64,000 nt of DNA from positions 15,461 to 79,460 of the forward strand of contig JBMFOT010000004.1 of the NCBI GenBank assembly GCA_049969495.1. The letters run 5' to 3'. This stretch comes from HRBIN16 sp049969495. GTDB lineage: Bacteria > Armatimonadota > HRBIN16. The translations under genes were made by a program, and so were the position numbers. Numbering within the stretch: the first letter of the stretch is position 1; every line of letters starts with the position of its first letter. Shown one piece after another: positions 55,929-64,000 of the stretch. A model generated the notes under the pieces. It had not been told where the DNA came from, made no database searches, and saw nothing but the letters and a program-made list of their open reading frames with translations.

Positions 55929-58136
55929 GTGTATCGCGAGCACAGTGTGCTGGTTCATCTGGCGGACATCCTTCGACGACGGCGCGTATATATTGCTTCA
56001 TGCTTCGCGCTGGTGTTGTTGGGCACTGCACTCATTACTTTTACCATGAGCCCTGTATATCGGGCGAAAGCCATCGTGCAAATTGAACAGCCTTCCGGTT
56101 TTGTGTTGCGAACAGATGTATTTGGTGCTGGCTTTACGCGCACCGTACCTCAGGAACAGGCGGAAATGCTGGATACCTACCCTTATAAGTCGCTGGTGGA
56201 TGCGATAGTGATTATTTCTGAAAAAGAGGGCATTTTATTGTCTGAATATAAAACTCCAGAGAATATACGAACGCTTTTTGAACATATTCTCTGTAAAACG
56301 ACAGACTCTCCCGATGTAGAAGGATGTATCCTGACGCGCGCAGCACAAATCGAAGGGCGCAACCCCCGCGTGCCCAAAGAGGAGGAGGACTTCGAACAAG
56401 ACATTCAGGGGCGATTAATAGAAGATACCGGCTTGATCGAGCTGTTCGCAGAGGCGCGTTCGCCACGTCGCGCTCAAGATGCAGCGAATGCTGCTGCTCT
56501 GGCGGTCGCCTGGCAAAACGAGCGTCTGCGCAAAGAGGAAGCACGCAACACCGTCCGTTTCATTCGCAACCAACTGGAAGCGCCCGGAGGAGTAAAACAA
56601 CAGCTGGCTGAAGCAGACGAAAAGCTGGCATCTTTTCAGCGAGAAAAGGCTTTTCTGGATGCGAACGAGCAGATACGTGCGCTGATGCAACAGGTGGTGG
56701 AGCTGAACAACCGGCAATGGCAGGGCAACCTGCGCTTGACAGACCTGCGCACGCGCCTCGCCGCGACGCGCCAGCGGCTGGGACTGGAACCCTCTACCCT
56801 GGTCTCGCCCACCATCTATGAAAACCCGACGGTGCAGGAAATCAAAAAGCAGCTGGTAACCGCAGAAGCCGACCTGCTGGCGTTGCAGGCTCAATTTACT
56901 GATGAGCACCCTCGTGTTCAGGCCGCTCTCGCCCGCGTCGAGTCGTTACGAGAGCGGCTCCGACAGGAAGCTGCGCGCATTGAGAGCGTGCAACGTTTGC
57001 CGAACCCTGTCCACCAGGAGTTATACAAAAACGTCGCATTGCTCTCCGCAGATATTGTAGGGCAGGAAGCACAGATGAGAGCGCTGGAAGAAGCCCTGCG
57101 TCGTATCCGTCAGCAAATGTTGGCGGTACCGGAAGTGGAAAAGCAATTCACCCAGCTCCTGCGCCAGCGACAGGCACTGGAAAAACGTTATCTCTTCCTG
57201 ATGGAACGGTTGCAAGAGGCGGAACTGACGCAGGCAGTTAAGCTGGGCAACGCGCGCGTGGTGGAGCTGGCGCAACTGCCCGGTAAACGGGTCAAGCCAC
57301 GGCGTATCCTGAATATGCTGATGGGCACGATACTGGGGGCACTGCTGGCTATCGGCTTTGCGCTGCTGCTGGAACAGATAGACCGTCGTGTGCCGTCGGC
57401 TCAGCAGGCTTCAGAATGGCTTAACGCGCCGTTGCTCGGCAGCATTCCCGCCCTGCGCGACGGGGCAGAGTCCCCTGTTCTGAATCAACCGGCTGCCGTA
57501 GAAGCGTTTCGCCATCTGCGCACTACCCTCCGCCTGTCATCACAAGGTCGCCCTCTCCGTGCTCTTATGGTTACTTCTCCTTCCCCGGGCGATGGAAAGA
57601 CTTTTGTATCCAGACACCTGTCGGTCAGCATAGCGCAGTCCGGGCGACGTGTGCTTCTGATAGACGCCGACCTGCGCCTGCCCATGCAGCATCGCTTTGA
57701 GAGCATACCGCCGTCGCCCGGGTTGACCAACATCCTTCTCGGAGAGAGCGGGGCGGAGGAGTGCCTTCGCCATACCAGCGTGGACAACCTCTGGTTATTA
57801 CCGGCGGGCGATGTGCCTCCGAACCCCACCGAACTGCTGGAAAGCGCAAAGATGCAGGAGATCTTGGCGCAGTTGAGGGAACGGTACGACATGCTTATTA
57901 TGGACGTACCGCCCGTGGGTATGTTCGCTGACGCACGTGTGCTCGCACTTCACAACGACGCTATCCTGATGGTGCTTCAGCCGGGAGCCACTCTGCGCGA
58001 TGCGGCGCTCCACGCAGTGGAGACCATCCATACTTTGTCGGAAGCAAGATTTCTGGGTATCGTGGCGAACAGAGTACCTGTCCCAACCAACAGGTACGGA
58101 CCCTACTATCCCTCTGCAAGGAGGCATGGCTCGTGA
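55929..58136 (+). CDS. Wzc-like chain-length determinant fused to a BY-kinase domain
   Basis: 735 residues from a GTG. N-terminal Wzz domain: first membrane segment in YIASCFALVLLGTALITFTM, periplasmic coiled coil (residues about 180-440), second TM near ILNMLMGTILGALLAIGFAL. The kinase part has Walker A SPSPGDGKTFVSRH (Lys557), A' RRVLLIDADLRLPMQ and the Walker B block. The C-terminal Tyr cluster is short (RYGPYYPSARRHGS). It controls polymer length and export through autophosphorylation. First gene of the run with rmlA and a flippase. Confidence 0.92.
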   Translation: MYREHSVLVHLADILRRRRVYIASCFALVLLGTALITFTMSPVYRAKAIVQIEQPSGFVLRTDVFGAGFTRTVPQEQAEMLDTYPYKSLVDAIVIISEKEGILLSEYKTPENIRTLFEHILCKTTDSPDVEGCILTRAAQIEGRNPRVPKEEEDFEQDIQGRLIEDTGLIELFAEARSPRRAQDAANAAALAVAWQNERLRKEEARNTVRFIRNQLEAPGGVKQQLAEADEKLASFQREKAFLDANEQIRALMQQVVELNNRQWQGNLRLTDLRTRLAATRQRLGLEPSTLVSPTIYENPTVQEIKKQLVTAEADLLALQAQFTDEHPRVQAALARVESLRERLRQEAARIESVQRLPNPVHQELYKNVALLSADIVGQEAQMRALEEALRRIRQQMLAVPEVEKQFTQLLRQRQALEKRYLFLMERLQEAELTQAVKLGNARVVELAQLPGKRVKPRRILNMLMGTILGALLAIGFALLLEQIDRRVPSAQQASEWLNAPLLGSIPALRDGAESPVLNQPAAVEAFRHLRTTLRLSSQGRPLRALMVTSPSPGDGKTFVSRHLSVSIAQSGRRVLLIDADLRLPMQHRFESIPPSPGLTNILLGESGAEECLRHTSVDNLWLLPAGDVPPNPTELLESAKMQEILAQLRERYDMLIMDVPPVGMFADARVLALHNDAILMVLQPGATLRDAALHAVETIHTLSEARFLGIVANRVPVPTNRYGPYYPSARRHGS

Positions 58137-59197
58137 AAGGGCTGATACTCAGCGGTGGCAAAGGCACTCGCCTGCGCCCGATTACCTACACCGGCGCGAA
58201 GCAGCTCATCCCCATCGCCAACAAGCCGGTGCTGTTCTACGGCATCGAAGCGATACGCGATGCAGGCATTACCGACGTGGGCATTATCGTGGGCGATACG
58301 CGCGAAGAGATTATGCAGGCGGTGGGCGACGGCAGCCGATGGGGCATTCACGTCACCTATATCCACCAGCCGGAGCCGCTCGGGCTGGCGCACGCGGTCA
58401 AAATCGCGCAGGATTTTCTCGGTAACGAGCCATTTGTGATGTATCTGGGCGATAACCTCGTCAAAGAGGGCATCACCCCCTTCGTGCGCGAGTTCGAGCA
58501 GATGCGTCCTCACGCGCAGATACTGCTGGCACATGTGCCCAACCCGCAGGAGTTCGGCGTGGCGGTGCTGGAGGGTGACAGGGTGGTGCGCCTCGTCGAA
58601 AAGCCCAAACAGCCTCCTTCCGACCTCGCGCTGGTGGGCGTGTACATGTTCGACGAACATATCTTCGAAGCGGTCAACGCCATCCGCCCCTCCGCGCGGG
58701 GAGAACTGGAAATCACCGACGCCATCCAGTATCTCATCGACCACGGCTATCAGGTGCGCTCGCACATCATCAGCGGATGGTGGAAGGACACGGGCAACCT
58801 CGATGCCATTCTGGAAGCGAACCGCATCCTGCTGGAAGACATCGGGCGCGACATCCGCGCCGAAGTGGACGCCACATCGCGCCTGCACGGACGGGTCTCT
58901 ATCGGCGAAGGCACGCGCGTGGTGCACAGTGTGATTCGCGGTCCCGTTGTCATCGGTGCGAACTGCCTCATCGAAAACGCCTATGTCGGTCCCTTCACCT
59001 CCATCGCCGACGGAGTGCACATCGTCGCCAGCGAGATAGAGCACAGCGTAATACTGGAAGGTTGCCGCATCCTGAACGTTGGCTCGCGTGTGGAGGATAG
59101 CCTGCTGGGGCGCAACGTCACCGTCTGCCGTGACGAGGGCAAGCCGCGCGCGGTGCGGCTCATGCTGGGAGATAATAGTCAGGTCAATCTGCTGTGA
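58133..59197 (+). CDS. rmlA: Glucose-1-phosphate thymidylyltransferase, long type
   Basis: 354 residues from a GTG overlapping the wzc stop. LILSGGKGTRLRPITYTGAK, then QLIPIANKPVLFYGIEAI, EPLGLAHAVKIAQDFLGNEP and VMYLGDNLV are RmlA motifs. After about residue 240, left-handed-helix repeats (VIRGPVVIGANCLIENAYVG) give the long form found with LbH domains. It makes dTDP-glucose for rhamnose or other deoxysugars. Overlaps the next gene by 4 bp. Confidence 0.9.
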   Translation: MKGLILSGGKGTRLRPITYTGAKQLIPIANKPVLFYGIEAIRDAGITDVGIIVGDTREEIMQAVGDGSRWGIHVTYIHQPEPLGLAHAVKIAQDFLGNEPFVMYLGDNLVKEGITPFVREFEQMRPHAQILLAHVPNPQEFGVAVLEGDRVVRLVEKPKQPPSDLALVGVYMFDEHIFEAVNAIRPSARGELEITDAIQYLIDHGYQVRSHIISGWWKDTGNLDAILEANRILLEDIGRDIRAEVDATSRLHGRVSIGEGTRVVHSVIRGPVVIGANCLIENAYVGPFTSIADGVHIVASEIEHSVILEGCRILNVGSRVEDSLLGRNVTVCRDEGKPRAVRLMLGDNSQVNLL

Positions 59198-60414
59198 AGA
59201 GCTGGCAGTTCACCACCCGCTGGTTGCTCAGTTCACAGTTCGCTGCCCGCGTGCTGGGGCTGGTGAACAACGTGTTGCTGGCGCGATGGCTCGCCCCCGC
59301 CTCGTACGGCGATTTCACGCAGGCGATGGCAATTGCCGGGTCGCTGGCTCCCCTTGCCGATATGGGCGTTTCTGCCATTATCACCCGACACACCGCACGC
59401 CGTCCCCATGCCTTTTTCGTGCTAAGCGCAGCCATCGGCTTGCGAGTGGTGCAGGCATCTCTGCTGTTGGGCGTGGCGATGCTGGCAGCGTGGTGGGTGT
59501 ACCATGCGCCCTCCCTCAAGGTCGCTCTCGCGCTGGCAGGGGCATACTGGGCGACAGCCTGTGTTCACCAGCTGCTCGCAGGGGTGGCGCGGGCGCGAAT
59601 GCAGGCGCATCTCGAAACGCGAGCGGTTGTGCTGGAGCGCGTGACCACCGTGCTACTGGCGGCAGGGGGGGCTTTGTGGCTTGGCTTGAGCGGAGCGTTG
59701 CTGGGAGTGTTGGCTGGCGGCACGCTGGCACTGATATTCTATCTCCGCCACCTCCCTCTTCCCCGGGCACGGGTGCGCCGACTCACATGGAAAATGTTGC
59801 TTGCACTCGGTGCGCCGCTGGCAATTGCCGATGTGTGTCACGGACTTATCATGCGACTGGACATCCTCGCCGTTGGGATGCGATACGGGTCGCAAAGCGT
59901 CGGTTGGTACGGCAGCGCTAGCACCCTGCTCTGGGCGAGCAATCTGGTAGCGGGCTCGATGTCGCTGGCGATGGTTCCCGTCGCTGCCTCGCAGGGGAGA
60001 GGAGCACATGGGGTCGCCTTGCGAGTGCTTCGGTGGATGCTGGCGGTCGCGGTACTGCTGACACTGGTGCTGAGCGGTGGAGCGAGGTTCTGGATTAGCC
60101 TGCTGTATGGAGCAGAATACGCCCCCGCCTCTGACGCTTTAAGGGTGTTGGCATGGTGTTTGGTTCCTGCGTCGGTAGTGGCTTGGGGGAACGCGGTGTT
60201 GCTGGTATGCCACCGAACAGCATGGGTGGGGGTGGTAGCCGTTGGGGGGCTGGCGTGTCTTGCGCTTTGCCTGTGGTGGTGGCTCCCACACGGTCTGTTG
60301 GGAGCGTGCTACGCCCAGCTAGCCACGCAGTGCAGTATGGCAGGGTGGCTGTGGTGGTGGATACGAAAAAATAGCCCAGCGGTGAAACTTCGCCCGCCCA
60401 AATCGGTCATATAA
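59194..60414 (+). CDS. Polysaccharide flippase (Wzx/MATE-like)
   Basis: 406 residues from a GTG overlapping the rmlA stop. About 12 membrane segments; the N-terminus WQFTTRWLLSSQFAARVLGL and VNNVLLARWLAPASYGDFTQ match the polysaccharide-synthase/flippase family. Moves lipid-linked sugar units across the inner membrane. The order with wzc and rmlA supports an EPS locus; the polymerase and initiating transferase lie elsewhere. Confidence 0.88.
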   Translation: MKSWQFTTRWLLSSQFAARVLGLVNNVLLARWLAPASYGDFTQAMAIAGSLAPLADMGVSAIITRHTARRPHAFFVLSAAIGLRVVQASLLLGVAMLAAWWVYHAPSLKVALALAGAYWATACVHQLLAGVARARMQAHLETRAVVLERVTTVLLAAGGALWLGLSGALLGVLAGGTLALIFYLRHLPLPRARVRRLTWKMLLALGAPLAIADVCHGLIMRLDILAVGMRYGSQSVGWYGSASTLLWASNLVAGSMSLAMVPVAASQGRGAHGVALRVLRWMLAVAVLLTLVLSGGARFWISLLYGAEYAPASDALRVLAWCLVPASVVAWGNAVLLVCHRTAWVGVVAVGGLACLALCLWWWLPHGLLGACYAQLATQCSMAGWLWWWIRKNSPAVKLRPPKSVI

Positions 60415-60450
60415 AGAGGATTTGAAACAGACTGATGCGGGGAGGACAGC

Positions 60451-62178
60451 GTGAGAGCCTTTGTGGGTCGCAGAGCGAGGTTGCTGTTGTTTGGATGTTT
60501 GCCGTTGCTGATTCTGCTGGGTGCTGTCGGCTGGTGGGGTTACCGCTGGTTGAATAAACCCAAACCACCACCGCGTCTCGTGGAAGTCTCTCGTGGCGAT
60601 GTAGAGATTATCGTCGCCGAGTCGGGCGTGCTGGAGCCGTTGCGCAAGGTGGAGGTCAAAAGCAAAATCGCTGGGCGCATCCTCAGCCTGGACGTGGAAG
60701 CAGGCGACGTCGTGCACAAGGGGCAGCTCATCGCCCGCATTGACCCCGTAGAAGTGGAAGCGAGCCTGCGCCAGACGGAGGCGCAGCTGCGCGCTGCCCT
60801 CGCTCGCCTCGAGCAGGCAAGGTTATTAAGCGGGTATCAACCGGCGGATACCGCCGCGCAGGTTGAGCAGGCGCGTAATGCGGTGCGCACCGCCGAAATA
60901 CGCTACGAGCAAGCGTTGCGCGAGGCGCAAACACAACCCGAGGTGACCCAGGCAGCGTTGGAGCAAGCGGAAGCCAGCTATCAAGCGGCAATAGATAATC
61001 TGAATCTGTTGCTGAAGGTCACCCATCCGCAGTTGCGCACCGATGCGCAGGCGGCGGTGGACGAGGCTCGTGCTCAGCGTGATGACGCCAGACGCCAGCT
61101 GGAGCGACAGAAGCAGCTGCTGACAAAGGGCTTCGTTTCCCAGCGCGAGGTGGACCTTGCCGCCACCCAGCTCACCGCCGCGGAGGCGCGCCTGCAACAG
61201 GCGGAACAGCGCCTGCAAACGCTGGAAGAGCAGCTACGCCTGCAACGGGCAGATGCGGAATCGCGCGTGAAACAGGCGAAAGCAGCGCTGGACCAGGCGC
61301 GCGCCCAGGCGAAGCGCGACGAGCTGCGTCAAAAGGAGGTGGAAGCTGCCCGCGCCGCGCTGGAGGATGCCCGTATGAGGCTGAGGCTGGCGGAGGCAAA
61401 CCGTGTGCAAATGCCCATCCGCGAGAAGGAAGTACAACAGGCGCAGGCGTCGGTCGAGCAGTTGCAGAGTGCGCTGAAGGAAGCGCGCACCCGACTGGCA
61501 GACACCACCATCCGCGCCCCGATGAGTGGAGTGGTCACCCAGCGGTACATCGAATCGGGCGAGCTGGTCACTTCAGGGGTGGCAACGTTCTCCTCAGGTA
61601 TGCCGCTGGTGCAGATAGCCGACCTCTCGCGCATGCGCATTAAGCTGCAGGTGAACGAGGTGGACATTGGCAAGGTGAAGGTGGGACAGAAGGTGGAGAT
61701 TCGGCTGGATGCTCTGCGCGATGAGGTGTTTGAGGGCAGGGTACGCAAGGTAGCTCCCGCCTCGGCGGTGACGCAACAGGGCGCGCCCGGCGGAGCGGTC
61801 ATTAAGTTCCCCGTAGAGGTGGAGATTGAGAAACCCGATCCGCGCATGAAGCCCGGCATGAGCGCGAAATGCCGAATCATCGTGGAGCGCAGGCAGAACG
61901 TCTTGCGCCTGCCCAAGGAGGCTTTGCAGTTCGTAGACGCCAGCACCGCGAGGGTGAGCGTAGTGCACCGCGAAGTAGTCAACGGCGAGACGGTGGATAA
62001 AAACGAGACCCGCACCGTGAAGACCGGCTTGCGCGGCGACGCCTTCGTGGAGATTCTGAGCGGATTAAGGGAGGGCGAGAAGGTGCGCCCCCAGCCGTTC
62101 ACCGGTCCCAAGCGCCAGCAGTTTGAGATGCGCGTCACTGCCTCAGGTGAGGAAGGCGAGAGGGAGCAGACACAATGA
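60451..62178 (+). CDS. MacA/HlyD-like periplasmic adaptor protein
   Basis: 575 residues from a GTG with GGAGGACAGC upstream. One N-terminal TM (LLLFGCLPLLILLGAVGWWG). Lipoyl half-motifs flank a long coiled coil: VEVKSKIAGRILSLDVEAGD and IRAPMSGVVTQRYIESGELV. The coiled coil has two halves, about 80 to 330, longer than MacA, and SRMRIKLQVNEVDIGKVKVG is the beta-barrel part. Joins an inner-membrane permease to an outer channel. Overlaps the permease gene by 4 bp. Confidence 0.9.
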   Translation: MRAFVGRRARLLLFGCLPLLILLGAVGWWGYRWLNKPKPPPRLVEVSRGDVEIIVAESGVLEPLRKVEVKSKIAGRILSLDVEAGDVVHKGQLIARIDPVEVEASLRQTEAQLRAALARLEQARLLSGYQPADTAAQVEQARNAVRTAEIRYEQALREAQTQPEVTQAALEQAEASYQAAIDNLNLLLKVTHPQLRTDAQAAVDEARAQRDDARRQLERQKQLLTKGFVSQREVDLAATQLTAAEARLQQAEQRLQTLEEQLRLQRADAESRVKQAKAALDQARAQAKRDELRQKEVEAARAALEDARMRLRLAEANRVQMPIREKEVQQAQASVEQLQSALKEARTRLADTTIRAPMSGVVTQRYIESGELVTSGVATFSSGMPLVQIADLSRMRIKLQVNEVDIGKVKVGQKVEIRLDALRDEVFEGRVRKVAPASAVTQQGAPGGAVIKFPVEVEIEKPDPRMKPGMSAKCRIIVERRQNVLRLPKEALQFVDASTARVSVVHREVVNGETVDKNETRTVKTGLRGDAFVEILSGLREGEKVRPQPFTGPKRQQFEMRVTASGEEGEREQTQ

Positions 62179-63404
62179 GCCTGATAGACTCCTTCCTGAC
62201 CGCATTAGCGAACTTGCGCAGGCACAAGCTGCGCTCCCTGTTGACCATGCTGGGCGTGATTATCGGCGTGGCGGCGGTGATTCTGATGGTGTCGCTGGTG
62301 GAGGGAGCGCGTTCGCGCGTGGTGGAGGAGTTTCGCCAGCTGGGCTCCAGCCTGATTATCATCGTGTACGATCCCTCCCTGCGCAAGCGCGGCGAAACGC
62401 CCGGCAGTATCGAAGGGCTGCGCATGGAAGACGCGCAGGCGATCCTGCAAGAGTGCTCCAACGTCAAGATGGTCAGCGCAGAGTTCAACGTGGGCAACCA
62501 GAAGATACGCTACGGTGCGGAGGAGATGGATGCCGCGGTGGACGGTTGCCAACCTGAGTACCTGTACCTGCACAACCTGCAGATGGAACGTGGGCGGTTT
62601 ATTACTCAGGAGGACCTGGACAGCTGGGCGAAGGTGTGCGTGCTGGGCAAAGAGGTGCAGAAACGGCTGTTCGGCAACCGGGACCCGGTTGGTGAGATGG
62701 TGGAGATTGCAGGCGTCTCTGCGACGGTGGTGGGTGTGCTCTCTCCAAAAGGCAGGACTTTCGGAGAGGACTGGGATAAACGGGTGCTTGTGCCTATTAC
62801 CTCCCTGCAGAAGCGGTTCGTGGGTATAGACCTGGTATCGGTCATCTTCGCGCAGCCACGCGACCCCGAACGCACCACCGAGACGATGGACGAAATCTGG
62901 CAACTGCTCATGCGCCGCCATGACAACCAGCCCTACTTCCGTGTGGACAGCCAGGAGCGGTTGCTTTCCTCCATCGGGCGTGTGCTGAGCATCTTCGGGC
63001 TAGTGGTGGGTGCGATAGCGGGGTTATCCCTGCTGGTGGGCGGTATCGGCATCATGAACATCATGCTGGTTACCGTCGCCGAGCGCACGCGCGAAATCGG
63101 CATCCGCAAGGCGGTGGGAGCACGCAACCGCGACATCCTGTTGCAGTTCCTGATCGAATCGATGACCCTTTCCGGAGTGGGGGGCATCATCGGCATCCTG
63201 TTCGGATGGGGCGCCAGTGTGCTCATCGGATGGGGCACACGGCAGGCGAAGCTGTTCGGCGGCGAGGGATTGACCACCCACCTGCCCCTCTGGGCGGCGA
63301 CGGTGGGATTTCTCTTTTCGGCAGCGGTGGGCATCTTCTTCGGCATCTACCCCGCATGGCGCGCTTCGCGCCTGAACCCGATAGAGGCGCTGCGGTATGA
63401 GTAG
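62175..63404 (+). CDS. MacB-like FtsX-family ABC permease without fused ATPase
   Basis: 409 residues. MacB periplasmic core follows a first TM (LRSLLTMLGVIIGVAAVILM); three C-terminal TMs include GLVVGAIAGLSLLVGGIGIM and the mechanotransmission motif VAERTREIGIRKAVGARNRD. Ends YPAWRASRLNPIEALRYE, the classic FtsX tail. MacB of enterobacteria has an N-terminal ATPase; here the ATPase must be separate and is not in the window. With the adaptor it exports peptides, lipids or antibiotics. Confidence 0.92.
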   Translation: MSLIDSFLTALANLRRHKLRSLLTMLGVIIGVAAVILMVSLVEGARSRVVEEFRQLGSSLIIIVYDPSLRKRGETPGSIEGLRMEDAQAILQECSNVKMVSAEFNVGNQKIRYGAEEMDAAVDGCQPEYLYLHNLQMERGRFITQEDLDSWAKVCVLGKEVQKRLFGNRDPVGEMVEIAGVSATVVGVLSPKGRTFGEDWDKRVLVPITSLQKRFVGIDLVSVIFAQPRDPERTTETMDEIWQLLMRRHDNQPYFRVDSQERLLSSIGRVLSIFGLVVGAIAGLSLLVGGIGIMNIMLVTVAERTREIGIRKAVGARNRDILLQFLIESMTLSGVGGIIGILFGWGASVLIGWGTRQAKLFGGEGLTTHLPLWAATVGFLFSAAVGIFFGIYPAWRASRLNPIEALRYE

Positions 63405-63432
63405 GGGAACTTCCTCTGTCTTACCTCACCCC

Positions 63433-63486
63433 CGCCCCTCTCCTACGAGGAGAGGGGCGTTCCCCCTTCCCTTGCAGGGAAGGGGG
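63433..63486. repeat. Two adjacent palindromes after the permease gene
   Basis: CGCCCCTCTCCT/AGGAGAGGGGCG (63433-63459, ACG loop) and CCCCCTTCCCT/AGGGAAGGGGG (63462-63486, TGC loop). Related to the repeats at 7610 and 29428. May stop transcripts from the MacB-like gene. Confidence 0.75.
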
Positions 63487-63544
63487 CTAGGGGGTTAGGT
63501 TATCTATCCATCGTACCCACCAATTCGAACACCCTCCGCATTCA

Positions 63545-63573
63545 TTGACAATTTCTTTGGGCGGTTCTATAAT
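63545..63573 (+). promoter_or_regulatory. Perfect sigma-70 promoter before the ECF-sigma-like gene
   Basis: TTGACA at 63545-63550, 17-bp spacer, TATAAT at 63568-63573. The start near 63580 leaves a 54-base leader to the ATG at 63634. Confidence 0.85.
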
Positions 63574-63633
63574 CGGTATCAACCAATACCTCCCCCGCCG
63601 ACCTCCTGACGGGGGCGATGGGAGTACCGACCA

Positions 63634-64000
63634 TGCCCAATGGAGATGGCTGGCATATCGTCTTGCGCGACTACTTTACACATCACGCGCTCCAACGGGA
63701 GCAAGCCGAAGAGTGCGTGACACAGGTGTTCCTGCGCTACAGCACCAAAGCGGGTGCGCCCCCTTGGGATGGGGATACGCCTTCACCCCTGTTGTGGCGA
63801 TTGGCGCGTGATGTACTGTGCGAGCACTTCCGCCAGCAAGCGAGGCAGAAACAACGGGCAGAGAAACTGCAGGGCACGCTGGCAGGTGCTTTACCGACAT
63901 GTCCCGATGCGCTGGCGGTAGACGAACTGGATGCCGAACGTTTTGCCCGAACGTTTGCGCGAAGTGCTGGAGTGGCGCTTGCAGGGATATACCTGCGCTG
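63634..64000 (+). CDS. ECF-sigma-like protein, 3' partial, apparent frameshift
   Basis: Starts at the ATG at 63634 (GGGAG eight bases upstream); an in-frame ATG at 63619 is possible. The frame stays open to the window edge. It looks like ECF region 2: LRDYFTHHALQREQAEECVT, QVFLRYST, then PLLWRLARDVLCEHFRQQAR. After ...DELDAER the open frame turns unlike a sigma factor (FARTFARSAG), while the +1 frame gives LPERLREVLEWRLQGYTCA, a clear region-4 start. The switch falls at TTTT (63941-63944); one T fewer would restore the sigma frame. A sequencing error or a real mutation both fit. Confidence 0.65.

Noticed and set aside
1..64000. tRNA, rRNA and attL/attR sites
   Set aside because: No tRNA cloverleaf or rRNA motif was seen in the gaps, and no matching direct repeats were found around the phage module by eye; a tRNAscan or att search could change this.

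Overview
The window looks like a chromosome segment of a thermophilic or soil member of the Armatimonadota (or a close relative). This is inferred from content, not from any search. The clues are a high-GC, densely packed genome; secreted proteins ending in a double EF-hand, dockerin-like tail (LFDFG..LVRNFG); a PEP-CTERM protein; an HspR/HAIR-controlled dnaK cluster; a Bacillus-type succinate dehydrogenase; an LptD/OstA-like protein next to a heptose phosphatase (a diderm envelope); and many short palindromic intergenic repeats. Promoters are close to the sigma-70 consensus and several are perfect TTGACA-N17-TATAAT.

Layout. 1-5.1 kb: membrane glycosyltransferase (cut by the left edge), sugar isomerase-like protein, zinc-ribbon protein, then a promoter-led run of CelD-like acyltransferase, coiled-coil protein, M48 lipoprotein protease and GT2 glycosyltransferase. 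5.1-14.3 kb: a Mu-like phage head module (protease/scaffold, decoration-like protein, gpT-type capsid, connector-like proteins). Its gp29-type portal lies 3 kb downstream, behind a HAF-repeat/dockerin protein and an ABC ATPase; no terminase, tail or integrase gene is visible. 14.4-24.4 kb: PEP-CTERM protein, GNAT, DUF1844, GH78 alpha-L-rhamnosidase, DUF72, GmhB-like phosphatase, OstA/LptD-like protein, RpfG-type regulator. 24.4-31.5 kb: repeat-rich spacer, sdhCAB, ispH, and a lectin-domain/dockerin protein.

31.6-41.1 kb: the conserved nusA-ylxR-infB-ylxP-rbfA-nrnA-truB-ribF run ending in a large TPR protein, headed by a promoter and a leader terminator that looks like an attenuator. 41.2-47.9 kb: CDGSH iron-sulfur protein, zinc-ribbon secreted protein, S9 peptidase, a Met-rich exported protein followed by an ECF sigma/anti-sigma/NfeD run, and a BtuF-like binding protein. 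48.0-52.0 kb: dnaK-hsp20-dnaJ-hspR under a HAIR-overlapped promoter. 52.1-55.8 kb: small unknown protein, formate-THF ligase and parAB with a perfect parS inside parB, which suggests the window is not far from oriC. 55.9-64.0 kb: an exopolysaccharide run (Wzc-like kinase, RmlA-type nucleotidyltransferase, flippase), a MacA/MacB-like export pair, and an ECF-sigma-like gene with an apparent one-base frameshift, cut by the right edge.

The strongest candidate for something undescribed is the stripped-down Mu-like capsid/portal island. The shared dockerin-like tails, the nusA leader and the Met-rich protein in front of a sigma/anti-sigma pair are secondary leads. No tRNA, rRNA or CRISPR array was seen.
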